DNA of 64,000 bases from Huaxiibacter chinensis (GTDB lineage Bacteria; Pseudomonadota; Gammaproteobacteria; Enterobacterales; Enterobacteriaceae), in NCBI RefSeq assembly GCF_022171985.1, contig NZ_JAJVHF010000001.1:310001-374000 (forward strand), given 5' to 3'. Below the pieces are notes generated by a model, which was given only the letters and a program-made list of their open reading frames with translations, had not been told where the DNA came from and did not search any database. The first letter of the stretch is position 1, and the number at the start of each line of letters is the position of its first letter. Shown piece after piece: positions 21,369 through 32,671 of this stretch. The position numbers and the translations under genes were made by a program.

Positions 21369-22583
21369 ATGCACACCGCTACTCAGGTTCACCCCGTCAG
21401 CCGCTGGGTTATTTTTATCCTGGCGCTAGGCGCAGGTTTTAGCGTCGCCGCGCTCTATTACGCCCAGCCCCTTTTACCGTTAATGGGCGCCGACCTGCAT
21501 TTGAGCATTGAGGGGATGGGTCTGGTCCCTACCCTGACTCAGGCGGGCTACGCGCTGGGAATATTGTTCCTGCTTCCGCTGGGGGATCGTCACGACCGTC
21601 GTACCTTGATCCTGCTAAAAAGCGCGGCGCTGGCGCTTTTTCTGTTGGGTTGCAGCCTGACCGGTAGCCTCCACTCCCTGCTGATGGTTAGCCTGCTGAT
21701 GGGGATGGCGGCAACCATGGCGCAAGATATTGTGCCTGCGGCGGCCATTCTGGCCCCTGAGGGTAAACAGGGTAAAACGGTCGGCACCGTGATGACGGGC
21801 CTGTTGTTGGGGATTTTACTCTCCCGTACCGTCAGCGGCGTGGTGGGTGACGCATTCGGCTGGCGGGTGATGTATCAACTCGCCGCCGCCAGTATCGCCA
21901 TGATCGGCGTGCTGTTGTGGGCCGTTTTACCTCGCTTTGCGGCGCACACTACGCTCAGCTACCCTGCCCTGATGCGTTCCATGGAACATTTATGGCGTCG
22001 TTATCCGGCTTTGCGTCGTGCCGCACTGGCACAGGGTTTTCTCTCTGTCGCTTTTAGCGCCTTCTGGTCTACGCTTGCGGTCATGCTACTGGAGCGTTTC
22101 CACCTGGGCAGCGCCGTGGCCGGAGGATACGGCATTGCGGGTGCTGCGGGGGCCCTCGCGGCACCGCTGGCCGGCGGGCTTGCCGATAAATTGGGCGCAG
22201 GAAAAGTCACACAGCTGGGTGCCGTGCTGGTTACCGTTTCCTTCGCGATGATGTTCCTGATGCCTGCATTAGGCGTTCAGGGCCAGCTTATCCTGATTGC
22301 TTTGTCTGCCATAGGCTTCGATCTCGGCCTGCAGTCGAGTCTGGTGGCGCATCAAAATCTGGTGTACAGCCTGGAACCTCAGGCGCGGGGCCGCCTTAAC
22401 GCGCTGTTGTTTACGGTAATCTTTATCGGTATGGCGCTGGGCTCGGCCCTCGGCAGCCAGTTATATACCCTGGCGGGCTGGACGGGCGTAGTGGCACTGG
22501 CCACTGCCTGCGGCGGTATCGCCTTCCTGATTCGTCTTAGTGAAAGTGCTCGCGTTAACCGTGTGGAACTGCAGTCCCGCTAA
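21369..22583 (+). CDS. MFS transporter, DHA1-like
   Basis: Predicted inner-membrane proton-driven transporter, 404 aa with about 12 membrane spans. The loop 2-3 motif appears as LLPLGDRHDRRTLILL, and a large central loop (about 195-215) divides the two halves. GAGGACTTTCTT gives a fair ribosome site before the ATG. It is divergent from the LysR gene. The substrate is unknown; export of a small organic compound or drug is the usual role of this type. Its stop codon overlaps the A-run of the flgL terminator. Confidence 0.85.
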   Translation: MHTATQVHPVSRWVIFILALGAGFSVAALYYAQPLLPLMGADLHLSIEGMGLVPTLTQAGYALGILFLLPLGDRHDRRTLILLKSAALALFLLGCSLTGSLHSLLMVSLLMGMAATMAQDIVPAAAILAPEGKQGKTVGTVMTGLLLGILLSRTVSGVVGDAFGWRVMYQLAAASIAMIGVLLWAVLPRFAAHTTLSYPALMRSMEHLWRRYPALRRAALAQGFLSVAFSAFWSTLAVMLLERFHLGSAVAGGYGIAGAAGALAAPLAGGLADKLGAGKVTQLGAVLVTVSFAMMFLMPALGVQGQLILIALSAIGFDLGLQSSLVAHQNLVYSLEPQARGRLNALLFTVIFIGMALGSALGSQLYTLAGWTGVVALATACGGIAFLIRLSESARVNRVELQSR

Positions 22584-22615
22584 AAAAAAAGCCCAATCCG
22601 CATAACGGATTGGGC
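22582..22615 (-). terminator. flgKL operon terminator
   Basis: Ten-bp perfect stem GCCCAATCCG/CGGATTGGGC with a 5-nt loop, followed on the minus strand by nine Ts. A strong rho-independent terminator for flgL. Confidence 0.92.
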
Positions 22616-22660
22616 AGACAAAACATATCCAGTTTCAAGACATGTTCTAAAGGTCAAAAA
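22582..22660 (-). ncRNA. Possible FlgO-type small RNA from the flgL 3'UTR
   Basis: The 3'UTR of flgL is about 70 nt and ends in a strong terminator with a long U-tail, the form used by Hfq-bound RNAs. In E. coli the flgL 3'UTR yields the small RNA FlgO. The location and structure match; the ends and the sequence conservation were not tested. Confidence 0.45.
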
Positions 22661-23614
22661 TTATCGGTTCAGCTGGAAGAGTGACATACCCTGCATATCG
22701 CTGAATGCTTTGTAAGACGCCTGAAGGGCGGCCTGCTGCATAGTGTAAGACGAAATCGCTGCGTTCCAGTCCACATCAACCAGATCGCTCATCTGCTTGG
22801 TCTGACCCAGTGCCCGATCGTTTCCAAGGTTATCGAGCTTTTCGAGTTCATTCAGCTTTGTCCCCACATCAGCCACCACCGTAAGGACGTTATTTTGCGT
22901 ATTTGTGATTCCGGTCTGTGCGTCGGACAAGACTTTGCCCAGCGCATCTGCCGCAGCAGAGTCAGTATCGACGGGCACTTTAAGCGCTTTAATCACCGCA
23001 TCCAGGTTCTTGAACACATTGGTCTCACCGTATCCACCGCCAGCGACTTCTTTAGCGTTACTGGTAATACCTTCAAAAATCTGCGCGCCCGTGTGGCTGA
23101 TGACCAGATTACGCGCGGTGTCGACCTGCTGCGAAATCGGCTCAGCGCCACCTTTATAAGCGCCGGTCACAGCATCGAAAGGAGGCTCTTCAGTTTTGAA
23201 ACCCGCAAAAATAAAGCGGCCGTTTCCATCCGCCGTGTTTGCAAGATTCATCATCTGATCGCGAATACCCTGTAAATCGCTCGCCAAAGAGAGACGATCG
23301 TCATCGCTTAACGTCGCGTTGCCAGCATAGACCAATTTCTCTTTAGCGCTGGTTATCGCTGCGGTGACCTGACCCAGGACATTATCCTCTAACGAGACTT
23401 TTTGCGTGGCAAAGGATCTTGCCAGGGCAAACTGGCTGTTTTGAGACTGAGACTGCGAAAGAACAATAGCCTGCGATGCCGCGATAGGATCGTCCGACGG
23501 GCGATTAACACGCTTACCGGTCGACATTTGTTCTCCATAACCAAGCCATTTACTCTGGGAGTCGGTGATCCCACGCATGTTTTGGTCGTACATCATCTGG
23601 GTGCTAATACGCAT
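22661..23614 (-). CDS. flgL: Flagellar hook-filament junction protein FlgL (HAP3)
   Basis: Second junction protein between hook and filament, exported by the flagellar type III system. It is 317 aa. The N-terminal MRISTQMMYDQNMRGI and the C-terminal heptad region (QAALQASYKAFSDMQGMSLFQLNR in part) are the flagellin-like coiled-coil ends that pack in the axial core. It is 14 bp downstream of flgK and shares its sigma-28 promoter. Confidence 0.96.
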   Translation of the reverse strand: MRISTQMMYDQNMRGITDSQSKWLGYGEQMSTGKRVNRPSDDPIAASQAIVLSQSQSQNSQFALARSFATQKVSLEDNVLGQVTAAITSAKEKLVYAGNATLSDDDRLSLASDLQGIRDQMMNLANTADGNGRFIFAGFKTEEPPFDAVTGAYKGGAEPISQQVDTARNLVISHTGAQIFEGITSNAKEVAGGGYGETNVFKNLDAVIKALKVPVDTDSAAADALGKVLSDAQTGITNTQNNVLTVVADVGTKLNELEKLDNLGNDRALGQTKQMSDLVDVDWNAAISSYTMQQAALQASYKAFSDMQGMSLFQLNR

Positions 23615-23628
23615 TGTTCACCTCAGCC

Positions 23629-25269
23629 TTAGCGAATATTAATCAGTGCATCAAAGAGCGTGCTGGCAGTTTGTAACACCTGCGCATTGGCAAGGTAATA
23701 CTGCTGATAGCGCTGCAAATTACCGTACTCTTCGTCGAGGTTAACCCCGGAAATGGACTGCTGCTGTTTGGTTAACTGCGTAGCCACATTGGCTTTCGTT
23801 TCGCTGCTGGTCTTAAGTGAAGCAGTGGTACTTCCCACTGTACTGACCAGAGACGCATAAGCATCATTGAAGGATTTGTTTCCGCCAACAATTTTGCTGT
23901 TTTGCAGGTCCAGCAGTTTTTGTCCGTTACGGTTGTCACTCTCGCCACTACCGCTTGTCGATGACATAGCCAGTTTGGACTCATCTTTAAACTTGAGCCC
24001 CATACCGACGATAACATCGGACACTGGCTTCACGATGAAACTGTCTTTGTTATTCGCGTTGCCGCTCACGTTGATAGTGAGGCCATCGAACGACATATTT
24101 CCGCTCGCATCCGGACTCATCGTAAAGCTTGTTTTGTCCGATGTGCGGGTGACGGTCCAGTCGGTTCCGTTAAACTGCAGCTTGTAATCCGTTGCCTGAA
24201 CTTTGGTGCTGTCCGCCACAGAGGCTGTCATGGCGGCGGTGCCTGAGTTTTTACCGTTGGACAAAACAGAAGGCAAACCAAAGTCGAACAGCTTACCCCC
24301 TGTATCGCCGTTAGCATCAAAACCGGCCTCATGCTGCTTATTCATCGCATCCGCAAAGGCTAAAGCCATTTGGTTCAGGTTATTACGGGCTTTATCCAGG
24401 TCTTCTGAGCGGAAGGTGAGTAACCCACCGAGCGTACCGGTCGTGATCAGCTTCTCAGGAATTTCAATATTGCCGGACACGTCATCGACATAGGCAAGCG
24501 TCGTACGCGTAGGATCTGCGCTCGATTTCACCGCGGCCAGTTGGTTCGCTTTGCTTCCCTGTACCAGGCTGTAACCCGTGCCAAAAGAGACGTTATAGGT
24601 GCCGCTATCCTGAACAGAAACTTCTACACCGACGATTTTGTTCAGTTCGCTGACCAGTTGATCGCGCTGGTCGAGCAGATCGTTAGGCGACGAACCCGCA
24701 CCGACCCCCGTCAGACGGGAGATCTGATCGTTCAGATTGGCAATCTGCTTAGCGTAGTTATTAATTTGATCGACATTGGCAGAAATCGCGGTATTCACCT
24801 GTGAATCCTGGTCGCGCAGGTACTGATCGTTCGTTTTGAACTGATTGACCAGACCATCCGCTTTCCCCAGCACCGTCTGGCGCGCCGCAGGATCTTCTGC
24901 GTTGCTGACCAGCGTTTGCAGACTCTTAAAGAAATCCTGCAGCGTGGTGGAGAGGGAGTTAGTGGTATCAGACAGGACGTCGTCAATTTTCGACATCTGC
25001 TGATAACGCGTTGTCAGGCCGGCGCTCTGGTTCTGCGCGGCACGAAGCTGGTTGGTGATAAACGCGTCGTACTCACGCTGCACGCCTGAGACATAAACGC
25101 CGTTGCCGACCCAGCCACCGCCTGTCAACGTACTGTTCGACGCACCCAGCACCGTGGTCTGGCGCGTGTAGCCCGCCACGTTATAGCTTGAAATGTTGTT
25201 ACTGACTGTATTCAGTGCCGCCTGTGCCGCACCGAGGCCACTCATGGCGCTGTTAATCAAACTGGACAT
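23629..25269 (-). CDS. flgK: Flagellar hook-filament junction protein FlgK (HAP1)
   Basis: First junction protein, 546 aa (E. coli 547). The N terminus MSSLINSAMSGLGAAQAALN and C terminus SGVNLDEEYGNLQRYQQYYLANAQVLQTA (in part) are the conserved axial ends, and the centre is variable. The ATG at 25269 follows AAGGAA by 6 bases; nine extra upstream codons are not part of the family. A sigma-28 promoter lies just upstream. Confidence 0.96.
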   Translation of the reverse strand: MSSLINSAMSGLGAAQAALNTVSNNISSYNVAGYTRQTTVLGASNSTLTGGGWVGNGVYVSGVQREYDAFITNQLRAAQNQSAGLTTRYQQMSKIDDVLSDTTNSLSTTLQDFFKSLQTLVSNAEDPAARQTVLGKADGLVNQFKTNDQYLRDQDSQVNTAISANVDQINNYAKQIANLNDQISRLTGVGAGSSPNDLLDQRDQLVSELNKIVGVEVSVQDSGTYNVSFGTGYSLVQGSKANQLAAVKSSADPTRTTLAYVDDVSGNIEIPEKLITTGTLGGLLTFRSEDLDKARNNLNQMALAFADAMNKQHEAGFDANGDTGGKLFDFGLPSVLSNGKNSGTAAMTASVADSTKVQATDYKLQFNGTDWTVTRTSDKTSFTMSPDASGNMSFDGLTINVSGNANNKDSFIVKPVSDVIVGMGLKFKDESKLAMSSTSGSGESDNRNGQKLLDLQNSKIVGGNKSFNDAYASLVSTVGSTTASLKTSSETKANVATQLTKQQQSISGVNLDEEYGNLQRYQQYYLANAQVLQTASTLFDALINIR

Positions 25270-25311
25270 TGAGGTTCCTTGTAAACTTTCAGACACGAGT
25301 CCTGATAGGAA

Positions 25312-25338
25312 TTATCGACAGCGGCGGCATAAACTTGA
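25312..25338 (-). promoter_or_regulatory. Sigma-28 (FliA) promoter of flgKL
   Basis: On the minus strand TCAAGTTT-N11-GTCGATAA, close to the FliA consensus TAAAGTTT-N11-GCCGATAA. It lies about 45 bp upstream of flgK, marking flgKL as late (class 3) genes. Confidence 0.85.
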
Positions 25339-25342
25339 GCCT

Positions 25343-26296
25343 TTAGAACAGATTTTCGATGTCGTTGCTGTAAGCCTTGCTGACTTTCTCACCCATGGCT
25401 TTAAGTTGCTGAATCATGGAGGTGAGTTTGCGGGCATACTGTGGATCGGTCGCGTAGCCCGCATTCTGCAATGCCTGTGCCCCCTGCTCTGCGGTGGCCG
25501 CCTGCGTCACCGCCGTATAGCGCGGATTGCGGCTCAGCAGCCCCACGTAATCTGACAACGCTTCCAGATATGAACTGTACACGCGGAATTTGGCCTTCAC
25601 CTTCACCGCCGCACCGTTTTCATATTCCGTTGTGGTGATTTCAGTGGTTGGCCCCTTCCAGCTCGACGATGCCTTCACGCCAAAGATGTTAAAGCTCGGC
25701 TCGCCGTTTTCACGCCGAATCTGACGCTGGCCCCAGCCAGATTCCAGCGCTGCCTGTGCCAAAATCAGATGATGAGGTACGCCACTTTGTTCACTGGCAA
25801 GACGCGCAGGCAGTGAAAGCTGTGCGAGAAAATCTTTGCTGTCGCCCGATAAAGGTTCATCCGACGTAGCCGCCGGTTTCGGCACGGCTTTACGCACCAT
25901 CTGGGTCAACGCCTGATTTTGATAGCTGGTCACCGTTTCCAGATCGAACTTCATCGGAACCTGGCGCGGCTGCTCTTCAGGCGCAACGCCCTGGGCGGCC
26001 TGCATCTGCTTCACAATCATATCGGCAAGCCCCAGACCCTTACCGGAAGTCATCTGCTGCGCAATTTGCTGATCGTACATGCTGGTATACAGACGCGTTG
26101 AATCGCTGCTGAACATGCCATCTTTGGGCAAGGCTTCACGCATGCTTTTCAACATCATCTGCACAAACATCCCTTCCACCTGGCGGGCGACCGGGCGGAG
26201 ATTCGCCGCCGGGTCCGTGCCTGCCTTGGTTTTCAGTTCATTCAGCGACTGCGCATCCCACGCCGCGCTTGTCATCAGCTTGCTATCACCCAGCAT
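25343..26296 (-). CDS. flgJ: Flagellar rod assembly protein/muramidase FlgJ
   Basis: Bifunctional protein of 317 aa. The N-terminal half (about 1-150) caps the growing rod. The C-terminal half is a glucosaminidase-type domain (LILAQAALESGWGQRQIRRENG, FNIFGVKASSSWKGP, YARKLTSMIQQ) that opens the peptidoglycan for the rod. The start codon shares one base with the flgI stop (TGATG), implying translational coupling. Confidence 0.96.
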   Translation of the reverse strand: MLGDSKLMTSAAWDAQSLNELKTKAGTDPAANLRPVARQVEGMFVQMMLKSMREALPKDGMFSSDSTRLYTSMYDQQIAQQMTSGKGLGLADMIVKQMQAAQGVAPEEQPRQVPMKFDLETVTSYQNQALTQMVRKAVPKPAATSDEPLSGDSKDFLAQLSLPARLASEQSGVPHHLILAQAALESGWGQRQIRRENGEPSFNIFGVKASSSWKGPTTEITTTEYENGAAVKVKAKFRVYSSYLEALSDYVGLLSRNPRYTAVTQAATAEQGAQALQNAGYATDPQYARKLTSMIQQLKAMGEKVSKAYSNDIENLF

Positions 26297-27393
26297 CAGA
26301 TGATTTCCAGTTTGGCGCGCAGACAGCCTGCACTCTGCATGGATTGCAGGATGGACATCAAATCCATCGGCGTGGCGCCCAGCGCGTTCAGGGCCCGAAC
26401 CACGTTGTTCAGATTGGCGCTGGAACGCACGCTCTGCAGCGAGCCTCCGCTCTGACGCAGATCGATTTGCGTCTGCGGCGTGACCACCGTCTGCCCACCG
26501 CCAAACGGCGTGTCCGGCTGGCTGACGTTCGCAGAACGGTTGACGCTGATGGAGAGATTCCCCTGCGCCACGGCACAGCTGTCCAGCGTGACTTCGCGAT
26601 TCATGACCACCGAGCCGGTACGCGAGTTGATAATCACCTTCGCGTCCTGCAGCGGGACGTTTACTTCCATATTCTGAATATCCGCCAGCATACGCACCTG
26701 GTTGCTGCCGCCGCTGGAGGTCTGAATCTGCACGGTACGCGCATCCAGCGCCGTGGCGCTGCCAAATCCACGGCTGCGGTTGATGGTGTCGGCAATCTGC
26801 TGCGCCATGGTGAAATCTTCATTATTCAGCTGCAGGTTGATGGTATTGCCTGCGCCAAACTGGGTCGGAAGTTCACGTTCGATAATAGCGCCGTTGGTAA
26901 TGCGCCCGCCGTTCAGCTGGTTAACCTGCACGCTGCTGCCACCCGCCGACGCGCCCGCGCCACCGACCAGGATATTCCCCTGGGCCAGCGCGTAAACCTG
27001 ACTGTCGACCCCTTTCAGCGGGGTCATCAGCAAGGTGCCGCCCCGCAGGCTTTTGGCGTTACCCATTGAGGAGACCACAACATCGATAGTCTGCCCCTGG
27101 CGCGAAAAGGCCGGATAGGACGCGGTTACCATCACCGCCGCCACGTTCTTGAGCTGCATGTTCGTCCCCGTCGGGACGGTGATCCCGAGCTGGGACAGCA
27201 TGTTGTTCAGGCTTTGAGTGGTAAACGGCGTCTGCGTGGTCTGGTCACCGGTACCGTCCAGGCCCACCACCAGGCCGTAGCCGATTAAGGAGTTTTCTCG
27301 TACGCCCTGTACGCTGGTGAGATCGCGAATACGGTCGGCCTGGGCGAATGTCGCCACCAGGGCCAACGCGACTGCGAAGAGGGATTTAAACAT
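26296..27393 (-). CDS. flgI: Flagellar P-ring protein FlgI
   Basis: Periplasmic protein that forms the P ring (bushing) in the peptidoglycan layer. It is 365 aa with an N-terminal signal peptide of about 19 residues ending ATFAQA, consistent with Sec export. [32 protein letters not shown] (in part) is the family signature. Twelve bp separate it from flgH. Confidence 0.96.
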   Translation of the reverse strand: MFKSLFAVALALVATFAQADRIRDLTSVQGVRENSLIGYGLVVGLDGTGDQTTQTPFTTQSLNNMLSQLGITVPTGTNMQLKNVAAVMVTASYPAFSRQGQTIDVVVSSMGNAKSLRGGTLLMTPLKGVDSQVYALAQGNILVGGAGASAGGSSVQVNQLNGGRITNGAIIERELPTQFGAGNTINLQLNNEDFTMAQQIADTINRSRGFGSATALDARTVQIQTSSGGSNQVRMLADIQNMEVNVPLQDAKVIINSRTGSVVMNREVTLDSCAVAQGNLSISVNRSANVSQPDTPFGGGQTVVTPQTQIDLRQSGGSLQSVRSSANLNNVVRALNALGATPMDLMSILQSMQSAGCLRAKLEII

Positions 27394-27405
27394 AGGTCAC
27401 CTCGC

Positions 27406-28104
27406 TTACATCGGCGATAAGTTAAGGAAGAAGCGTTGCAGCCAGCCCATATTCTGCGCTTCATTGATGTAGCCGTTACCGACATACTCGATGCGCGCAT
27501 CCGCCACCTGGGTGGACGGTACGGTGTTGGTGCCACTGATCGTGCGTGGGTTAACCACACCCGAGAAGCGGATGAATTCAGTGCCCTGATTGATGGCAAT
27601 CTGTTTTTCACCCACGACGTGTAAGTTGCCGTTAACCAGAACCTGGTCAACCGTCACCGTCAGCGTGCCGCTAAAGGTGTTGCTGGCGTTGGCGCCGCCT
27701 TTGCCATTAAAGCTATTGCCGCCGGAGGCTTCCACATCCGCACGGGCATTGCCAAAGAGGCCTTGCAGATAGCGCGGCACGGTATCAAAGCCAAAGTTGG
27801 TCTTGCCATCGCGGCTGGCATTTGCAGAAGAGCTCTTGCTGGCGCTCACGTTTTCCTGCAGCACGATGGTTAATGTATCGCCAATATTACGTGGACGGCG
27901 ATCTTCAAACAGCGGTTGATAGCCATAGTTGATTGGCTGCGCGGTCTGGAAAATAGAACCATTCACCACGGGCGCCGGGCCGGGAATGGGTTGGGCGGAA
28001 GTCGCACCCTGCACCAGAGGTTTTGACGGGATCAGGGCGCAACCACTCAGGGTTACAGCCAGGACAGTCACTATCGGATAACGAATCGCCGCGTGTTTTT
28101 GCAT
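27406..28104 (-). CDS. flgH: Flagellar L-ring lipoprotein FlgH
   Basis: Outer-membrane lipoprotein that forms the L ring. It is 232 aa, with lipobox LSGC placing the lipidated cysteine at residue 22. The core region [35 protein letters not shown] (in part) is almost identical to E. coli. The start at 28104 is chosen by homology; an ATG three codons upstream is possible. Confidence 0.95.
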   Translation of the reverse strand: MQKHAAIRYPIVTVLAVTLSGCALIPSKPLVQGATSAQPIPGPAPVVNGSIFQTAQPINYGYQPLFEDRRPRNIGDTLTIVLQENVSASKSSSANASRDGKTNFGFDTVPRYLQGLFGNARADVEASGGNSFNGKGGANASNTFSGTLTVTVDQVLVNGNLHVVGEKQIAINQGTEFIRFSGVVNPRTISGTNTVPSTQVADARIEYVGNGYINEAQNMGWLQRFFLNLSPM

Positions 28105-28161
28105 TGCCTTCATCTTCGAAAACAGGGAGCCGGCGCAGCGTTTACCGCGCCGGGCTACACC

Positions 28162-29711
<1,550 letters not shown>

Positions 29712-29731
29712 TACATCATCCCGTTAGACGG

Positions 29732-30940
29732 TTAGCGCAGGTTGACCAGCGTGTTGAGGATCTGATCCTGGGTTTTGATGGTCTGCGCGTTTGACTGATA
29801 GTTACGCTGCGCAACAATCATGTTGACCAGTTCTTTACTCAAATCCACGTTTGAGGCTTCCAGCGCGCCGTTGGTCAGGGTACCGAAGTTACCGGAACCT
29901 GCTGTGCCTAACAGCGCCACGCCGGAGGACTGCGTTGGAGACCAGACGTTGTTCCCTTCTGATTTCAGACCTTCGTTATTCGCGAAGTTTGCCAGCACGA
30001 TCTGCCCCAGAACCTGCTCCTGCTCGTTAGAGTAGTTACCGACAACGGTGCCATCATCGTTAATCTGGTAGCTCACCAGATCGCCCGGCTTGTAACCGTT
30101 CTGGTTAGTGGCCACGATGTTGTTCGCACCGGTGTTCTGCTGCATGGAGTTGGCGAAGCTCATCGCGAAGGTTGCCGGGGTCGCGCCAGGAATGGTGCCT
30201 GTCGTGATATTGATATTCCCGCCACCGGTCAGCACGCCGCTCGGATTGAAGGTTAAGGTGGTCGCCAGCGCTGGGGTGCTTCCCGCCACGCTGCCATCCT
30301 GGGAATACACTTTCCAGGAGTTCGCCGGGGTCGCATCTTTGACGTAGAACAGGTTCATGTTGTGCGCATTACCCTGGCTATCAAAGACCGTCACCGTCCC
30401 TTTCTTGTTGTAGGAATCCGGGTTGGTGGCATCAAACGCAACGGTCGGTGCAGTATCGGTAGAGTTCAGGTTGATCTGCTGGGTCGCGGTGGTGGTCGAT
30501 TTCGCCGCCATCAGCGTGGTCGGAATAGTAATGGCCTGCGGGTTAGCGCCCGTCTGAACCGTTGGCGGCGTGCCCGCTACCGGATAGCCGGTCAACTGCA
30601 GACCCTGCATGTTCACCAGGTTACGGTTTTCATCCAGCTTGAACTGGCCATTACGGCTGTAAAAAACAGACCCGTTGGCGTCCACCATACGGAAGAAACC
30701 ATTCTGGCTGATGGCCACGTCCAGACCACGTCCGGTATTGGTCGTGGTGCCGTCAGTGAAGTCCTGAGTGATGCCGGCGACTTTAACACCGAGGCCCACT
30801 TTGGAACCGGCAAACATATCTGCGAATGAGGCAGAACCGGATTTAAAACCATAGGTCGCGGAGTTGGCGATGTTGTTGCCAATGACGTCCAGGTTGGTGG
30901 CCGCAGCATTCAGGCCGCTGACCGCTTGAGAAAAGGCCAT
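29732..30940 (-). CDS. flgE: Flagellar hook protein FlgE
   Basis: Builds the flexible hook joining rod and filament. It is 402 aa, the E. coli length. The conserved MAFSQAVSGLNAAATNLDVIGNNIAN start (in part) and the C-terminal EASNVDLSKELVNMIVAQRNYQSNAQTIKTQDQ helix (in part) flank the variable surface domains. It is 26 bp downstream of flgD, its capping protein. Confidence 0.97.
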   Translation of the reverse strand: MAFSQAVSGLNAAATNLDVIGNNIANSATYGFKSGSASFADMFAGSKVGLGVKVAGITQDFTDGTTTNTGRGLDVAISQNGFFRMVDANGSVFYSRNGQFKLDENRNLVNMQGLQLTGYPVAGTPPTVQTGANPQAITIPTTLMAAKSTTTATQQINLNSTDTAPTVAFDATNPDSYNKKGTVTVFDSQGNAHNMNLFYVKDATPANSWKVYSQDGSVAGSTPALATTLTFNPSGVLTGGGNINITTGTIPGATPATFAMSFANSMQQNTGANNIVATNQNGYKPGDLVSYQINDDGTVVGNYSNEQEQVLGQIVLANFANNEGLKSEGNNVWSPTQSSGVALLGTAGSGNFGTLTNGALEASNVDLSKELVNMIVAQRNYQSNAQTIKTQDQILNTLVNLR

Positions 30941-30966
30941 GACTTACTCCTGATAAGTATTAGGGC

Positions 30967-31677
30967 TTAAATAATCTGCCGAACTTCGTTGAGTGTGGTG
31001 GTACCAGAGGTACCTAAATCCAGTTTGTTGCCGTCACTGCTCTTAATGACGCCCTGGACCAGACCAAACTGCAGAGGCTGTGCCACCAGTTGGGTCGACC
31101 CATTGCTGGCCGCGATGGCCACTTTGTAAGAACCGTTGGGTGCCGTCGTGCCATCCGTCAGCGAACCATCCCAGGTAAAGGTATGAACGCCCGCCGCCAG
31201 CGAACCGATATCAATGGTGCGCACGACAACGCCGTCTTTGTTGGTGATGGTGGCGGTCACTTTATCCGCAGGCTGTTGCAGCTCAACGCCAAACGGCGTG
31301 GTGCTGGTGGTGGTTGAGCCTTCGGTAGTATTGGTCCCGGCAAGAATGGTGGTGCCCGGGATCATGACGCCATGACCAATCAGGTTTGCCGCCTGCAAAG
31401 ACTGGCTGTTATCGATTTGACCGGAGACGGAACCGAGCGTGGTATTAAGTTTCTCAATGCCGCTAACGGTACTGATCTGCGCAAGCTGCGTGGTCAGTTC
31501 GTTATTTTGCATCGGGTTGGTTGGGTCCTGATTTTTGAGCTGCGCGACCAGGAGCGTCAGAAAACTGCCCTGCAGATCGGATGCGCTATTGCCCGTCAGT
31601 GAACTGGAGCCGGTTGCGCTACGGGGACCATTGACGCCGGAGTTGGTCGGGTCATTCACATTTACGGCGATGGACAT
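30967..31677 (-). CDS. flgD: Flagellar hook-capping protein FlgD
   Basis: Scaffold that sits on the tip of the hook while FlgE assembles. It is 236 aa. The N-terminal third is Ser/Thr/Asn-rich with FLTLLVAQLKNQDPTNPMQNNELTTQLAQ (in part), the FlgD signature; the rest is the Ig/tudor-like part (GVHTFTWDGSLTDGTTAPNGSY). It is flanked by flgC and flgE. Confidence 0.96.
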   Translation of the reverse strand: MSIAVNVNDPTNSGVNGPRSATGSSSLTGNSASDLQGSFLTLLVAQLKNQDPTNPMQNNELTTQLAQISTVSGIEKLNTTLGSVSGQIDNSQSLQAANLIGHGVMIPGTTILAGTNTTEGSTTTSTTPFGVELQQPADKVTATITNKDGVVVRTIDIGSLAAGVHTFTWDGSLTDGTTAPNGSYKVAIAASNGSTQLVAQPLQFGLVQGVIKSSDGNKLDLGTSGTTTLNEVRQII

Positions 31678-31688
31678 ACGTGTCTCCT

Positions 31689-32093
31689 TTACTGGCCGAG
31701 AGTGAGCGTTTTGAGCATCATGCTCTTCACGGTATTAAGCACTTCGACGTTAGCCTGGTAGCTGCGGGAGGCAGACATGGTGTTCACCATTTCCCCCACC
31801 ACGTCGACGTTTGGCATCTTGACGTAACCACTGGCATCCGCCAGAGGGTTTCCAGGCTCGTACACCAGTTTGTCTGGCGCCTGGCTCTCTATCACATCGG
31901 AGACTTTCACGCCGCCGGTTGCCGCGCCCGGCGCAGCATCGACCTGAAAGACCACCTGTTTTGCCCGATATGGCTGACCGTCGGGTCCCGTCACGCTATC
32001 GGCGTTCGCCATGTTACTGGCAGCGACGTTCAAACGCTGAGACTGCGCGGTGAGCGCGGAACCGGCGATATCAAAAATATTTAATAAGGCCAT
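31689..32093 (-). CDS. flgC: Flagellar proximal rod protein FlgC
   Basis: Proximal rod protein, 134 aa, the usual length. [21 protein letters not shown] carries the rod/hook signature and [28 protein letters not shown] the C-terminal helix (both quoted in part). It follows flgB by 3 bp. Confidence 0.96.
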   Translation of the reverse strand: MALLNIFDIAGSALTAQSQRLNVAASNMANADSVTGPDGQPYRAKQVVFQVDAAPGAATGGVKVSDVIESQAPDKLVYEPGNPLADASGYVKMPNVDVVGEMVNTMSASRSYQANVEVLNTVKSMMLKTLTLGQ

Positions 32094-32096
32094 GAA

Positions 32097-32513
32097 TTAG
32101 TTGCCCCCCTGCAGAACGGTCTGCATCCCTTTAATCTGTCCGCCAAGAACGGTTAAACCCACCTGGTATTTCAGGCTGTTATCGGCAAACTGTGTACGTT
32201 CCCGGTCCATATCGACGGTGTTGCCGTCCAAAGAGGGCTGATCGGGAATACGGTAAAGTAAATCGGTAGACGGCGCAGTCATCGCCTGAGCAGGAATATG
32301 GCGTGCGGACGTCAGCGCAAGGGCGACACCGGTCCCTTCTGCCCGACCACGCTCCATCACTTTTTTAAGCTCACTGGAAAAATCAATATCGCGCGCCTGA
32401 TACCCGGGGGTGTCCGCGTTCGCAATATTGGCGGCCAAAATCTCCTGACGCTGAGCGCGCAGATTCAGGGCTTCCTGCTGAAAACGTAGTGCGGCGTCGA
32501 GTTTATCGAGCAT
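32097..32513 (-). CDS. flgB: Flagellar proximal rod protein FlgB
   Basis: First gene of the flgBCDEFGHIJ rod/hook operon, 138 aa. [26 protein letters not shown] leads into [19 protein letters not shown], the rod signature. An FlhDC operator and the divergent flgA gene lie directly upstream. Confidence 0.96.
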   Translation of the reverse strand: MLDKLDAALRFQQEALNLRAQRQEILAANIANADTPGYQARDIDFSSELKKVMERGRAEGTGVALALTSARHIPAQAMTAPSTDLLYRIPDQPSLDGNTVDMDRERTQFADNSLKYQVGLTVLGGQIKGMQTVLQGGN

Positions 32514-32572
32514 GTCTCCTCCGCTGATGGCAAAATTTCAGTTCATAGCTTAAATCTCAACCCGTATCCCTT

Positions 32573-32614
32573 ATCGACGGAATAAGCGCAAAATGGGTCG
32601 CTATTTATTGCGTT
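32573..32614. promoter_or_regulatory. FlhDC operator of flgB/flgA
   Basis: The minus strand reads AACGC-AAT-AAATAGCG (32599-32614), a full match to the FlhDC half-site consensus. A second, weaker, inverted half-site ending AATAAGCG is at 32573-32588, 10 bp away. The position between divergent flgB and flgA fits class 2 flagellar control in both directions. Confidence 0.85.
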
Positions 32615-32671
32615 GATGAGAAACCACTGCGGGTAGAATCCTGTTAAATCCAGGAACCGTGGGAATTTGCG

